From CAIWHR01 sp963816925 (lineage in GTDB: Bacteria; Pseudomonadota; Gammaproteobacteria; Burkholderiales; Casimicrobiaceae): 64,000 nucleotides of DNA. Position 1 is the stretch's first letter. Each line of letters begins with the position of its first letter. This document shows positions 9,308-20,040 of the stretch, piece by piece. Made by a program: the position numbers and the translations under genes. The notes below the pieces were generated by a model that worked only from the letters and a program-made list of their open reading frames with translations, did no database searches and was not told where the DNA came from. Where the stretch lies: NCBI GenBank assembly GCA_963816925.1, contig CAWFMY010000028.1, forward strand, positions 181,984 through 245,983, written 5' to 3'.

Positions 9308-9323
9308 TCAAACGAACGTTTGA
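9308..9323. promoter_or_regulatory. PsrA-like palindromic operator before the TetR gene
   Basis: TCAAACG-AA-CGTTTGA is a perfect 7-bp inverted repeat with a 2-bp centre, 54 bases before the TetR start. It contains CAAAC-N4-GTTTG, matching the known PsrA-type operator pattern (G/C)AAAC-N2-4-GTTT(G/C), used by TetR regulators of fatty-acid degradation. Autoregulation by the adjacent gene is inferred. Confidence 0.65.
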
Positions 9324-9376
9324 TTTATATTGTCGAGCAATCGCCACCGCGAGTCACCGCAGGAGGCTGGTCAGTC

Positions 9377-10120
9377 ATGGACGGAAACGTAATCCGGATG
9401 ATCGACAAAGAGGCCCCGGTCGCGACCAAGGACCGGATCCTCGACGCCGCCGAATCGCTCTTCATGGAGCACGGGTTCGAGGCGACCAGCCTGCGTTCGA
9501 TCACCGCCGCCGCGGGCGTCAACCTCGCGGCCGTCAACTACCATTTCGGCAGCAAGGAAGAGCTGTTCCAGGCGGTGCTGACGCGGCGGCTCGACCCGAT
9601 GAACCAGGAGCGCCTCGACCTCCTGACCGAGCTCGAGCGCGCGGCGGCGCCGCGTCCGGTCGCGTGCGAGCAGATTCTGTCCGCGATGTTCGTGCCCGCA
9701 CTGAAGCTCGCGCGTGACCGCGAGCGCGGCGGCAAGGACTTCCTGCGTCTTCTCGGCCGCGCCTATGCCGATCCCGCGCCGTTCATCCGCCACTTCCTGT
9801 CGGGTCAGTACGCGGTGATGATCGCGCGCTTCAAGGCGGCATTCGCGCAGGCGCTTCCGGAAATGCCGCCCAAGGAGCTGTCGTGGCGGCTGCATTTCAT
9901 CATGGGTGCGCTGTCCTATACGCTGGCCGGAACCGACGCGCTCAAGCTCATTGCCGAACTCACGCCCGCGGAATCGGGCAACGACGAAATGCTGCTGCGC
10001 CGGCTCGCCCCCTTCCTGCTCGCCGGATTGCAGTCGCCGCTGCCGGAAACTTCCGCCGCTGGCCGCGCGCTCGACGGCGAACTGAAACAGCTGCGCTGCA
10101 GCGCCCCCGCTTCCCGATGA
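9377..10120 (+). CDS. TetR/AcrR family regulator, probable fatty-acid degradation repressor
   Basis: The 247-residue protein has a TetR-type N-terminal helix-turn-helix (RILDAAESLFMEHGFEATSL; AAGVNLAAVNYHFGSKEELF) and an all-helical ligand domain with the LSWRLHFIMGALSYTLAGTD segment common in CerR/PsrA-like members. The ATG at 9377 has AGGAGG 10 bases upstream and is preferred over an earlier start that would overlap the palindromic operator at 9308-9323. It is 22 bases upstream of fadE and heads the whole beta-oxidation locus, so it is probably the local repressor sensing long-chain acyl-CoA, by analogy with PsrA. The exact orthologue (PsrA or another beta-type FAD regulator) is unresolved. 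Confidence 0.88.
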   Translation: MDGNVIRMIDKEAPVATKDRILDAAESLFMEHGFEATSLRSITAAAGVNLAAVNYHFGSKEELFQAVLTRRLDPMNQERLDLLTELERAAAPRPVACEQILSAMFVPALKLARDRERGGKDFLRLLGRAYADPAPFIRHFLSGQYAVMIARFKAAFAQALPEMPPKELSWRLHFIMGALSYTLAGTDALKLIAELTPAESGNDEMLLRRLAPFLLAGLQSPLPETSAAGRALDGELKQLRCSAPASR

Positions 10121-10142
10121 TCCTCCGTTCAAGGAGTCTTCG

Positions 10143-12663
10143 ATGCTGACCCTGATCTGGTTAATGGCCGTCCTTCTCGGCATGCTCGTGCTCGCCTACC
10201 TCAACGCGTCCGGCATCCTTTGGAGCGCGGCGCTGGCGGGCGCGATCGCCGTCGCGTGGGGGACGCATGCGCTTCCCGGCTGGCTTTCGCTCGCGCTCTC
10301 CGCGTTGTTCGTGCTGCTCGCCATCCCGCTCAACATCCCGGTGCTGCGGCGCAAGCTGATCAGCGACGCGGTGCTCGCGGCGTTCCGCAAGGTGCTGCCG
10401 CCGATGTCGCAGACGGAGCGCGAGGCGATCGAAGCCGGCACCGTCTGGTGGGATGCCGAGCTGTTCTCCGGACGGCCGCAATGGCGAAAGCTGCTCGACG
10501 CGCCGGCGCCCGCGCTCACCGCCGACGAACAGCATTTCCTCGATCACGATGTCGAGGAGCTTTGCGCGATGGTCACCGACTGGGAGACGACGAACGTCGA
10601 TCGCGATCTCCCGCCCGCGGTCTGGCAGTTCATCAAGGACCGGGGCTTCTGGGGCATGAACATCGCGAAGGAGTATCGGCGGGCTCGGGTTCTCCGCGTT
10701 CGCGCATTCGCAGGTCATGACCAAGCTGTCGACGCACTCGGGAACGGTGTCGGTGACCGTGATGGTCCCGAATTCGCTCGGACCCGGCGAGCTCCTCGCA
10801 CACTACGGCACCGACGAGCAGAAGCGCTATTACCTGCCGCGGCTCGCCAAGGGCCTGGAGATCCCGTGCTTCGCGCTCACCAATCCGACGGCCGGCTCCG
10901 ACGCCGCCGCGATTCCGGATTACGGCGTCGTCTGCTGGGGCGAGCACGAAGGCAAGCGCGTGCTCGGCCTCCGGGTGACGTGGGACAAGCGCTACATCAC
11001 GCTGGGGCCGGTCGCCACGCTGCTCGGCCTCGCGTTCCGCGCGTACGACCCCGACCATCTCGTCGGCGACAAGGACGACATCGGCATCACCTGCGCGCTC
11101 ATTCCGACGTCGCACCCGGGTGTCGAGATCGGCCGCCGGCACATGCCGCTCAATGCGGTATTCCAGAACGGCCCGAACTGGGGCCGTGACGTGTTCATCC
11201 CGATGGACTGGATCATCGGCGGGCAGCCGATGCTGGGCCGCGGCTGGCGGATGCTGATGGAGTGCCTGGCCGCGGGCCGCGGGATTTCGCTGCCGTCGTC
11301 GGGCACCGGCATGGCGAAGCTCGCCGTGCGCGCCACGGGCGGCTATGCGCGGGTGCGCACGCAGTTCAAGACGCCGATCGGCCGCTTCGAGGGCATCGAG
11401 GAAGCACTCACGCGGATGGGCGGCAATCTCTACATGATGGATGCCGCGCGCGTGCTCACCGCGGGCGCGATCGACATGGGCGAGAAGCCGGCGGTGCTTT
11501 CAGGGATCGCGAAGCTGCATCTCACCGAGCGCGGCCGCCAGGTCGTCATCGATGCGATGGACGTCGTCGGCGGCAAGGGCATCATGATGGGGCCGTCGAA
11601 TTTCCTGGGTGCCGCGTACATGCAGCTCCCGGTCGCGATCACGGTGGAAGGCGCCAACATCCTGACGCGCAGCCTGATTGTGTTCGGCCAGGGCGCCATC
11701 CGCTGCCATCCGTTCGTGCTGAAGGAGATCGAGGCGACGCGCGAAACCGATCCCGCAAAGGCGTCGGCGGCGTTCGACGCGCGCGCTATTTGGTCACATC
11801 GGGTTCACGCTGTCGAACATGGCGCGCACGCTCGTCACCGGCCTCACCGGCTCGCACTTCGTCAACGTGCCGGCGAACGTGGCGCCGGAAACGCACCGCT
11901 ATTACCAGCAGCTCACGCGCTTTTCGGCGGCGCTCGCGTTCCTCGCCGACGTCTCGATGGGCTCGCTGGGCGGCGCGCTGAAGCGCAAGGAAAAGCTCTC
12001 GGCGCGACTCGGCGACATCCTGTCGCTCATGTACCTGTCTTCCGCCACGCTGAAGCGCTACGAGGCGGAAGGGAGGCAGCAAGCGGACGCGCCGCTGCAT
12101 GCACTGGGCCATGTGGGACGCGATGTTCAAGGCGCAGACCGCGTTCGAGGGCGTGATCTCCAACTTCCCCAATCGCATGATCGCCGCCGTCCTGCGGCGG
12201 ATCGTGTTCCCGCTCGGCCGGCCGTATTTCGTGCCGTCCGACGCGCTGGGGCACGACGTCGCGAAGCTTCTGCTCGAGCCGTCGGCGACGCGCGACCGGC
12301 TCACCGCCTGCATGTATGTGCCGACGTCCGCCGAGAACCCGGTGGCGCAGATCGAACGCGCGCTTGACCGCGACGCTCGCGGCGGAGCCCATCGAGGCAA
12401 GGATCCGCGCCGCCGCGAAGGAAGGGAAGTTCGATGCCAAGGTGCCGCCGGGCGGCGGCCTCGACGCCCTCGTCGCGCGCGCGCAGGCGGCGGGCGTGAT
12501 CACTTCGGCGGAAGCGGCGCAGGTGATCGCCGCGCGCGACCTCACTGCCAAGGTCATCCGGGTCGACGACTTTCCGCAGGATCTCGGGCTGTCGCAAATG
12601 GTGGGCGCGCATGGGCAGGCGGCCGCGCCGGCGGCGGCGGTCGTGCACAAGGCGGCTGCGTAA
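10143..12663 (+). CDS. fadE: Acyl-CoA dehydrogenase FadE, four frameshifts
   Basis: About 840 residues when the frames are joined, the size of the large membrane-associated FadE rather than ordinary acyl-CoA dehydrogenases. Residues 1-75 are hydrophobic, then the dehydrogenase core has NSLGPGELLAHYGTDEQK, CFALTNPTAGSDAAAIPDYG, LPSSGTGMAKLAVRATGGYA and VVGGKGIMMGPSNFLG. The C-terminal FadE-specific domain follows (HFVNVPANVAPETHRYYQQL). Indels are needed near 10678, 11785, 12100 and 12363; flanking protein is conserved on both sides of each. It catalyses the first FAD-dependent oxidation of beta-oxidation, and lies directly behind its probable TetR regulator. Confidence 0.92.
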
Positions 12664-12727
12664 CATGGCAGCTGCGTAATTCGGCAGCGGCCCGGCACAC
12701 GTCGGCGCTGCGCCCGAGGAGGCATCG

Positions 12728-14011
12728 ATGGCAGAACCCGTCTACATCGTCGACGGTGCGCGCTCGCCGTTCCTGAAGTCGCGCAACCGGCCCGGGCCGT
12801 TTTCGGCGTCGGATCTCGCGACCGACGCCGGCCGCGCGCTGCTCCTGCGCCAGTCCTTCGACCCGCCGCAACTCTCCGAGGTGATCCTGGGCTGCGCCGC
12901 GCCTTCGCCCGACGAGGTCAACATCGGCCGCGTCGTCGCGCTGCGCATGGGTTGCGGGCAGAAGGTGCCCGGATGGACGGTGATGCGCAATTGCGCGTCG
13001 GGGATGCAGGCGCTCGATTCGGCGATTGCGAACATCCGCACCGGCCGGTCGGACCTCGTGCTCGCGGGTGGCGTGGACGCGCTGTCGCGCGCGCCGCTGC
13101 TGTTCTCCGATGCGATGGTCGTGTGGCTCGCGAGCTGGTACGCGGCAAAATCCCTCGGCCAGCGCGCGGCGCTCCTCGCGAAATTCCGTCCGGGCTACCT
13201 CGCGCCCGTGATCGGCCTCATGAAAGGGCTCACGGACCCGATGGTCGGCCTGCTGATGGGCCAGACGGCGGAGAATCTCGCGTACCGGTTCCACATCACG
13301 CGGCGCGAGATGGACGAATTCTCCGCGCGCAGCCACCAGAAGGTGCTCGCCGCGCAGAAGGCCGGGCACTTCGACGGCGAAATCGTCCCGCTCTACGACG
13401 CGACGGGCAAGCTGTACCCGGCCGACGACGGCGTGCGCGAGGATTCCACGGCGGAAAATCTTGCGAAGCTCCGGCCGTTCTTCGACCGCAAGTACGGCAA
13501 CGTCACGGCCGGCAACAGCTCGCAGATCACCGACGGCGCGGCGTGGCTGGTGCTCGCATCCGAGCGCGCGGTCGAAAAATACAAGCTGTCGCCGAAGGGC
13601 CGCATCGTCGATTCCGAATGGGCGGGCCTCGATCCGGCGCAGATGGGTCTCGGTCCCGTGCATGCGGCCACGCCCATACTCAAGCGGCACGGGCTCGGGC
13701 TCAACGATCTCGATGCGTGGGAGATCAACGAAGCGTTCGCGGCGCAGGTGATTGCGTGCGAGCGCGCGTGGGAAGACGCCGGCTACTGCCGTCAGGAACT
13801 GGGGCTCGATGGCGCGATGGGCAAGCTCGACGAAGCGAAGCTCAACGTCGATGGCGGGGCGATCGCGCTCGGCCATCCGGTCGGCGCGTCGGGCGCGCGG
13901 ATCGTGCTGCACGTGCTGAACGTCCTCGAACGCACCGGCGGCAAGCGCGGCATGGCCGCGATCTGCATCGGCGGCGGCCTGGGCGGCGCGATGCTGGTCG
14001 AGCGCACATGA
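12728..14011 (+). CDS. fadI: Acetyl-CoA C-acyltransferase (FadI-type thiolase)
   Basis: This intact 427-residue thiolase has the acyl-accepting Cys89 in VMRNCASGMQAL, the His of GGAIALGHPVGASGAR and the second catalytic Cys in AAICIGGGLGGAML. Length and the MVVWLASWYAAKS insertion fit FadI-like long thiolases. It performs the last, CoA-dependent cleavage of beta-oxidation. A GAGGAGG site precedes the ATG. The stop overlaps the start of the next gene (ATGA), coupling it with the hydratase/dehydrogenase, the same pairing as FadI-FadJ. The symbol is by analogy. Confidence 0.9.
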   Translation: MAEPVYIVDGARSPFLKSRNRPGPFSASDLATDAGRALLLRQSFDPPQLSEVILGCAAPSPDEVNIGRVVALRMGCGQKVPGWTVMRNCASGMQALDSAIANIRTGRSDLVLAGGVDALSRAPLLFSDAMVVWLASWYAAKSLGQRAALLAKFRPGYLAPVIGLMKGLTDPMVGLLMGQTAENLAYRFHITRREMDEFSARSHQKVLAAQKAGHFDGEIVPLYDATGKLYPADDGVREDSTAENLAKLRPFFDRKYGNVTAGNSSQITDGAAWLVLASERAVEKYKLSPKGRIVDSEWAGLDPAQMGLGPVHAATPILKRHGLGLNDLDAWEINEAFAAQVIACERAWEDAGYCRQELGLDGAMGKLDEAKLNVDGGAIALGHPVGASGARIVLHVLNVLERTGGKRGMAAICIGGGLGGAMLVERT

Positions 14012-15943
14012 TGCGACACTGGAAACTGAACCGCGCCGCCGACGGCCTGGCGCGCCTCACGTTCGACAAGGCGGACGCGACCACCAATACGTTGTCGCGC
14101 GACGTGCTCGCGGAGCTCAACGAGGCGCTCGACCTCCTGGATCGCGATCCGCCGAAAGGTCTGGTCATCGATTCCGGAAAGGCGAACGGTTTCATCGCCG
14201 GCGCCGACATCGACGAGTTCGGCAAGGTCAAGTCCGAGGACGACGCAGTGGCGATCGTCAAGCGCGGCTGGGATGCATTCGAGCGTCTCGCCGCCGTCAA
14301 GTATCCGACACTGGCGCTGGTCCGCGGTTTCTGTCTCGGCGGCGGCTTCGAGCTGGCGCTCGCCTGTCGTTACCGCGTGGTCGTCGACGAGCCCGGCACG
14401 CGGCTCGGTCTGCCGGAAGTGATGCTCGGCATCGTCCCCGGATGGGGCGGAATGAAGCGCCTGCCGCGGCTCGCCGGCGCGCCCGCGGCGCTCGATCTCA
14501 TGCTGACCGGCAAGACGATCGATGCGCGCCGCGCGAAGAAGCTCGGCATCGCCGACGAATGCGTGCCTCCGCGCATCGTGGAAAACACGGTGCGCGGCAT
14601 GCTGACCGCGCTGCCGCCGCCGCGCGCGCTGCCCTTCCCGCTGTCGCTGACGCTGGCGGGCCCGGTGCGAAGCATGATTGCCGCGAAGGCCGCGAAGCAG
14701 GTCGCGAAACGCGCGCGGCGCGAGCACTACCCGGCACCGTACGCGATCCTCGAGATCTGGGCGAAGCATGACGGCAACGCGCTCGCCGTGCCGCCGTCCG
14801 ACCCCGCTTCGGTGCCGTCGCTGCTCGAAGACGCCGACGGCCGCCAACCTGATTCGCGTGTTCCGGCTGCAGGAGCGTCTCAAGTCGCTCGGCAAGGAAG
14901 GCGATTTCAAGGCGGCGCACGTGCATGTCGTCGGTGCCGGCACGATGGGCGGGGACATCGCCGCGTGGTGCGCGCTGCGCGGATTGACGGTCACGTTGCA
15001 GGACCAGAACGCGGAGCGCCTGGCGCCCGCGATGGGCCGCGCGGCGAAATTGTTCGCGCAGCGGCTGAAGGATCCGCTGCGCATGCGCGACGCCACGGAC
15101 CGGCTCATCCCCGACGTCGCCGGCGCCGGCATCGCGCGCGCCGACGTGATCATCGAGGCGATCTTCGAGAACCTCGACGCCAAGCGCAGCCTGTTCGCGG
15201 CGCTCGAGGCGAAGGCAAAGCCGGGCGCGATACTCGCCACCAACACCTCGAGCATTCCGCTCGAGGACATCGCGACGGCGATGCGCGACCCGGCGCGCCT
15301 GATCGGAATCCACTTCTTCAATCCGGTGCCGCAGATGATGCTGGTCGAGGTCGTCGTCGGAAAGAATACGCGCGCGGACCTCGTGCCGCATGCCGCCGCC
15401 TTCGTGCGCCAGATCGACAAGCTGCCGCTGCCGGTGAAGAGCGCGCCCGGCTTTCTCGTGAACCGCGTGCTCGGCCCCTACCTGATGGCGGCGATGCGCT
15501 GCGTGGACGAAGGCATCGCGCCGGAGACGGTCGACGAGGCCGCGCTGGCGTTCGGGATGCCGATGGGTCCGGTCGAGCTCGCCGACACCGTCGGCCTCGA
15601 CATCTGCATGGCCGTCGGCAAGATGCTGTCGCCCGGCGTCGAGCCGCCCGCGAAACTGAAGGCGCTGGTCGACGCGGGTCAGCTCGGCAAGAAGACGAAG
15701 AAGGGCTTCTACGACTGGTCTTCAGGCAAGGCCGCCAAGCAGCCGGCCGGCGCCATTCCCGCGGGGCTCGCGGATCGGCTCGTCGGCCCATTTGTCGCGG
15801 AAGCTCGTTCCGCGTTGGCCGACGGCATCGTGGCCGACGCAGATCTCGTCGATGCGGGCGCGATATTCGGGACCGGTTTCGCCCCGTTCCGCGGCGGCCC
15901 GCTCCATTACGCCGCGAGCCGCGCAACGCCTGCTGCGACCTGA
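14008..15943 (+). CDS. fadJ: Enoyl-CoA hydratase/3-hydroxyacyl-CoA dehydrogenase (FadJ-type, hydratase first), one frameshift
   Basis: The N-terminal crotonase domain (residues about 1-200) has FIAGADIDEF and the oxyanion-hole segment FCLGGGFELALACRY with LGLPEVMLGIVPGWGG. After an indel near 14838, the NAD-binding dehydrogenase domain follows (HVVGAGTMGGDIAA; ATNTSSIPLEDIA; GIHFFNPVPQMMLVEVV; APGFLVNRVLGPYL). Joined length is about 645 residues, shorter than E. coli FadJ. It performs hydration and oxidation steps two and three. Start is ATG 14008 or the adjacent ATG 14011, overlapping the thiolase stop. Confidence 0.88.
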
Positions 15944-16102
15944 GCGAGGGCGCGGCCCGCCGTGCGGCGGGTGTCCGCGGCCGTTGCTTGGTGTACGATT
16001 TCGTCCCTGCGCCAGGGGCTGGTTCAAAAGCAAAAGTGCAGGGCGTCCGGAATCCGTCGGGCGCACGATGGCGGTTCGCCAAAGCATTCGAGGAGGGGAA
16101 AC

Positions 16103-17782
16103 GTGGACAGGATCTGGCTCAAGCAGTATCCGAAGGGCGTCCCGGCCGAGATCGACATCGACGAGTACGCGTCGGTGCGCGACGTGTTCGACGAAAGCGT
16201 CGCCAAGTTCTCCGCTCGGCCCGCGTACACGTGCATGGGCAAGTCGATCACGTTCGGCGAGCTCGACACGCTGTCGACCGCGTTCGCCGCGTGGCTGCAG
16301 GCGAAGGGCTGCCGCAAGGGCGCGCGCGTCGCGTTGATGATGCCCAACATCCTGCAGTACCCGGTCTGCCTGTTCGGAACGCTGCGCGCGGGCTGCACCG
16401 TGGTGAACGTGAATCCGCTCTATACCGCGCGCGAACTCGAGCACCAGCTGAGCGACTCGGGCGCCGAGGTGATCGTCGTCGTCGAGAACTTCGCGCACAC
16501 GGTGCAGGAGGTCGCGGCGAAGACGAAGGTGAAGCATGTCATCGTCACCAGCATCGGCGAAATGCTGGGCTTCAAGGGGCTGATCGTCGATTTCGTGCTC
16601 CGGCACGTGAAGAAGATGGTGCCGGCGTGGAGCCTGCCGGGCGCGCTGCGGCTGTCCGACGTGCTGGCCGAGGGCCGGCGCGGGAAGCTCGAGCGGGTGC
16701 CGCTCGGACACGACGATCTCGCGTTCCTGCAATACACGGGCGGCACGACGGGCGTCGCGAAAGGCGCGATGCTCCTGCACCGGAACATCGTCGCCAACCT
16801 GTTGCAGGCGCGCGCATGGGTGCGGCCGTTCCTCGGCGCCGAGGGCACCGAGATCATCATCACGCCGCTGCCGCTCTATCATATCTTCTCGCTCACGGCG
16901 AACTGCCTCGTGTTCATGACGCTCGGCGCCGAAAACGTGCTGATCACCAATCCGCGCGACATCCCGGGCTTCGTCAAGGAGATGGCGCGCCACAAGTTCA
17001 CGGCGTTCACCGGCGTCAACACGCTGTTCAACGCGCTCGTGAACAACGCGGATTTCGCGAAGCTCGATTTCTCGACGCTGCGGATGACCCTTGGCGGCGG
17101 GATGGCCGTGCAGGAGGCGGTGGCGATCAAGTGGAAGCAGGTCACGGGGTGTCCGCTGATCGAGGCCTACGGGCTGACCGAGACGTCGCCGGGCGCCACG
17201 ATCAATCCGCTCGACCTTCCTGCGTACAACGGCACGATCGGCCTGCCGCTCCCGTCGACGGAGGTCGTGCTGCGCGACGACGACGGCAAGGTGGTGGCGC
17301 AGGGCCTGCCGGGCGAGATCTGCATCCGCGGCCCGCAGGTGATGGCCGGCTACTGGAACCGACCGGACGAGACGGCGAAGGTGCTGGACGACGACGGCTG
17401 GCTCGCCACGGGCGACATCGGCGTCATGGACGAGCGCGGGTTCGTCAGGATCGTCGACCGCAAGAAGGACATGATCCTGGTCTCCGGTTTCAACGTGTAT
17501 CCGAACGAGATCGAGGCGGTCGTCGTGATGCATCCCGGCGTGCTCGAGTGCGCGGCGGTCGGCCTGCCCGACGCGAAGTCGGGCGAGGCGGTGAAGCTCT
17601 TCGTCGTGAAGAAGGACGAGAGCCTGACCGCGGAGGCGGTGATGCAGCACTGCCGCGAGCACCTCACGGGGTACAAGTGCCCGCGCGACGTCGAATTCCG
17701 CAAGGACCTGCCGAAGACCAACGTCGGCAAGATCCTGCGGCGGGAGCTGCGCGACGAAATGAAGCGCAAGGCCGCGGCGTAG
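16103..17782 (+). CDS. fadD: Long-chain-fatty-acid--CoA ligase
   Basis: This intact 559-residue adenylate-forming enzyme matches FadD in length. Key motifs are the ATP-binding loop YTGGTTGVAKGAMLLHRN, the A5 motif YGLTETSPGAT, the Asp motif WLATGDIGVMDERGFVRI and the hinge/Lys region DRKKDMILVSGFNVYPNEIE. A C-terminal Lys in KTNVGKILRRELRDE completes adenylation. It starts with GTG, supported by AGGAGG seven bases upstream. It activates fatty acids at the inner face of the membrane for the enzymes encoded around it. A 159-base gap with a GC-rich hairpin separates it from the dehydrogenase upstream. Confidence 0.94.
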   Translation: MDRIWLKQYPKGVPAEIDIDEYASVRDVFDESVAKFSARPAYTCMGKSITFGELDTLSTAFAAWLQAKGCRKGARVALMMPNILQYPVCLFGTLRAGCTVVNVNPLYTARELEHQLSDSGAEVIVVVENFAHTVQEVAAKTKVKHVIVTSIGEMLGFKGLIVDFVLRHVKKMVPAWSLPGALRLSDVLAEGRRGKLERVPLGHDDLAFLQYTGGTTGVAKGAMLLHRNIVANLLQARAWVRPFLGAEGTEIIITPLPLYHIFSLTANCLVFMTLGAENVLITNPRDIPGFVKEMARHKFTAFTGVNTLFNALVNNADFAKLDFSTLRMTLGGGMAVQEAVAIKWKQVTGCPLIEAYGLTETSPGATINPLDLPAYNGTIGLPLPSTEVVLRDDDGKVVAQGLPGEICIRGPQVMAGYWNRPDETAKVLDDDGWLATGDIGVMDERGFVRIVDRKKDMILVSGFNVYPNEIEAVVVMHPGVLECAAVGLPDAKSGEAVKLFVVKKDESLTAEAVMQHCREHLTGYKCPRDVEFRKDLPKTNVGKILRRELRDEMKRKAAA

Positions 17783-17805
17783 CGCCGCTGTCGACTGCGC
17801 AGCCC

Positions 17806-18198
17806 ATGACCGCTTCCGTGGCGCTTCCCGATCGCGCGCCGACGCTGCGCGTCGTGCCGATGCCGGCCGACGCGAACCAGCACGGCGATATCTTCGGCGG
17901 CTGGGTGATGTCGCAGGTCGACATCGCGGGCGGCGTGCTCGCGGCCCAGCGCGCCCGCGGGCGCGTGGCGACGGTCGCCGTCAACTCGTTCGTGTTCAAG
18001 CAGCCGGTGCTGATCGGCGACGTGGTGAGCCTCTACTCGACGATCGTCAAGGTCGGCCGGACCTCGATCACGGTCGACGTCGAGGTCTATGCGCAGCGCA
18101 ATCCGCGGGATGTGATCTGCGTCAAGGTAACCGAAGCCAGCTTGACTTACGTCGCGGTCGGCGCCGACCGGAAACCACGGGAAGTGCCTGAAGATTAA
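17806..18198 (+). CDS. Acyl-CoA thioesterase, YciA-like hotdog protein
   Basis: The 130-residue hotdog-fold protein contains MPADANQHGDIFGGWVMSQV, the conserved Asn/Asp-bearing start of YciA-type thioesterases, followed by AVNSFVFKQPVLIGDVVSLY. The family hydrolyses acyl-CoA to free acid and CoA. It follows fadD by 23 bases in the same direction, so it may relieve acyl-CoA accumulation during growth on fatty acids. Substrate length preference cannot be read. Confidence 0.88.
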   Translation: MTASVALPDRAPTLRVVPMPADANQHGDIFGGWVMSQVDIAGGVLAAQRARGRVATVAVNSFVFKQPVLIGDVVSLYSTIVKVGRTSITVDVEVYAQRNPRDVICVKVTEASLTYVAVGADRKPREVPED

Positions 18199-18405
18199 GG
18201 GGTTTTACGGGTCGCACCCAAAAACAACACCCTGGGGTGCAACGGTCGTCCAAGGGTGCGGGGAACGGCCCGGAAGTGTATAGTTTTGTCATTGGTCGAG
18301 AGGCGCCGGGAGTCCGTTTCGGCGCACCAAAAAGAAGATCAAAGCAGACTCAGCGCTCGACATTCGATTCGGCGCCATGTAAGCCCAAACAAGGAGAGAC
18401 TTGCA

Positions 18406-19832
18406 ATGACCACCCCCTTCGTTCGCACCCGGATTGCGACTGCGGTCGCCGGCCTTGCGCTCGCGCTGGGCGCCGGCCAGGCGCTCGCCACCGGATTCCA
18501 GCTCAACGAGCAGAGCGCGAGCTCGCTCGGCAACGCGTTCGCCGCCGGCGCCGCGTTCACCGACGACGTCACCGCGATGTGGTGGAACCCGGCCGCGCTG
18601 TCGAAATTCCAGCGGACGCAGGTGGGCGGCGTCTTCAACGTCATCACCCCCTCGATCAAATTCGAGAACGACGGCTCGCTTCCGGCGGCCAACCAGCCGC
18701 TCGGCGGCAACGGCGGCGACGCCGGCGGCTACAACTACACGTGCCGGACTTTATCTTCGGAGTGCCGATCAACCCGCAGTGGACGTTCGGTCTCGGGGTC
18801 AACGTGCCGTTCGGCCTGAAGACCGAGTACGACGACGGCTGGCTCGGTCGCTACCAGGCGCTGAAGTCGAAGATCGAGACGATCAACGTCAACCCGGCGC
18901 TGTCGTGGCAGGTGACGCCGACGTTGGCGCTCGGCGCGGGCGTCAATTACCAGCGCATCAAGGCGACGTTGACGAACAACGTCAACTATTCGGGCGCGCT
19001 GCTCCAGGCCGCGGCCGGCCCGCCCGCCAACATTGCCCCCGGATCGCCGACGTTCAACGCGATCGCGGGCTTGACCGGCGGGCTCGATTCATTGCAGACG
19101 GTCACGGGCGACGACGATACGTGGGGCTGGAACGTCGGCCTCGCCTGGGATGCCACGCCCCAGTTGCGCGTCGCCGCGAGCTATCGCTCCGCGATGAAGT
19201 ACAACGTGTCGGGCAACCTCGACCTTCGACAATCCCACGGTGACGCTGCCGCCCGGCACGCCGGCGCAATTGGCCGGGACGATTGCCCTGCTCTCGGCGG
19301 GCGTCAACAGCAAGGCGACGTACAACCGAGGCGTCACCTCCGACATCAAGCTGCCGCAGATGGCCAACTTCTCGTTCCTCTACCAGCTCGACCGGCAATG
19401 GGAGCTGATGGGCGACGTGCAGTACACGGGCTGGTCGAGCATCCCGGAACTCAGGTTCACCGCGACCGACGGCTCCGGGTCCAGCGCGGTGGCGCTCAAC
19501 TGGCGGAATACGTACAAGTACGCGCTCGGCGCGAGTTATCGGTACAACGAGCAGTGGAAGTGGCGCGTTTGGCGGTGGCATTCGACCAGACGCCCGCCAA
19601 CGACACGAATACCACGGTCCGGCTGCCGGACTCCGACCGCTGGTGGCTCACGCTCGGCGGCGAGTACAGGGCGACGCCGAACTGGAAGTTCGACGCCGGC
19701 TTCGCCTACATTTTCGCGGACAGCCCGAGCTTCAACCAGAATCAGGGGAGCACGGCGAGCAACGGCCTGATCAAGGGCTCGTACGACGCAAGCGTCTGGA
19801 TCCTCTCGGTCCAGGCGGTCTACGTGTTCTGA
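18406..19832 (+). CDS. fadL: FadL/OmpP1-family long-chain fatty acid outer-membrane channel, three frameshifts
   Basis: A signal peptide (ALALGAGQALA) precedes the mature start TGFQLNEQSASSLGNAF, the hallmark N-terminus of the FadL hatch, then TDDVTAMWWNPAALSKF. Beta-barrel segments include WTFGLGVNVPFGLKTEYDDG, LGAGVNYQRIKATL and WWLTLGGEYRATPNWKFDAG, ending in the aromatic SVQAVYVF. Indels near 18742, 19220 and 19565 split it. AAGGAG precedes the ATG. It would admit long-chain fatty acids across the outer membrane, feeding FadD. It is followed by a strong terminator. Confidence 0.9.
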
Positions 19833-19861
19833 CGTCCCCGGCCCGTCATCTGCACGCTATG

Positions 19862-19889
19862 CGGCCGGGGGAACCCGGCCGTTTTCTTT
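19862..19889 (+). terminator. Rho-independent terminator after fadL
   Basis: An 8-bp GC stem CGGCCGGG / CCCGGCCG with a GGAA tetraloop is followed directly by TTTTCTTT. It closes the first half of the fatty-acid locus. Confidence 0.88.
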
Positions 19890-20040
19890 GCGGGGCGCGC
19901 GCTTTCCGCCGGTCGCGGTGCGGGGGAACGATCGCGATGCGGGCGTGACCTCCGCTTTACCCTTCAAGGTCGGCTAAAATGCGCTGTTTCGCCGCAAGAT
20001 TCCGCCGCCCGCCCGCGGCTCCACCTGCCGGTACCCGCTC

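Noticed and set aside
15944..16102. GC-rich hairpin CCCGCC-GTGC-GGCGGG before fadD as a terminator
   Set aside because: No T-tract follows, so an intrinsic terminator cannot be supported.
12952..18198. A 1,748-codon open frame across the fatty-acid locus
   Set aside because: It is mostly an Arg-rich shadow frame of the thiolase, dehydrogenase and fadD genes; only the parts at 14008-14838 (hydratase domain) and 17806-18198 (thioesterase) are real coding sequence.
18199..18405. Hairpin GCACCC/GGGTGC upstream of fadL as a regulatory element
   Set aside because: Short stem with a 15-base loop and no match to a known operator; no second PsrA-like palindrome found here.
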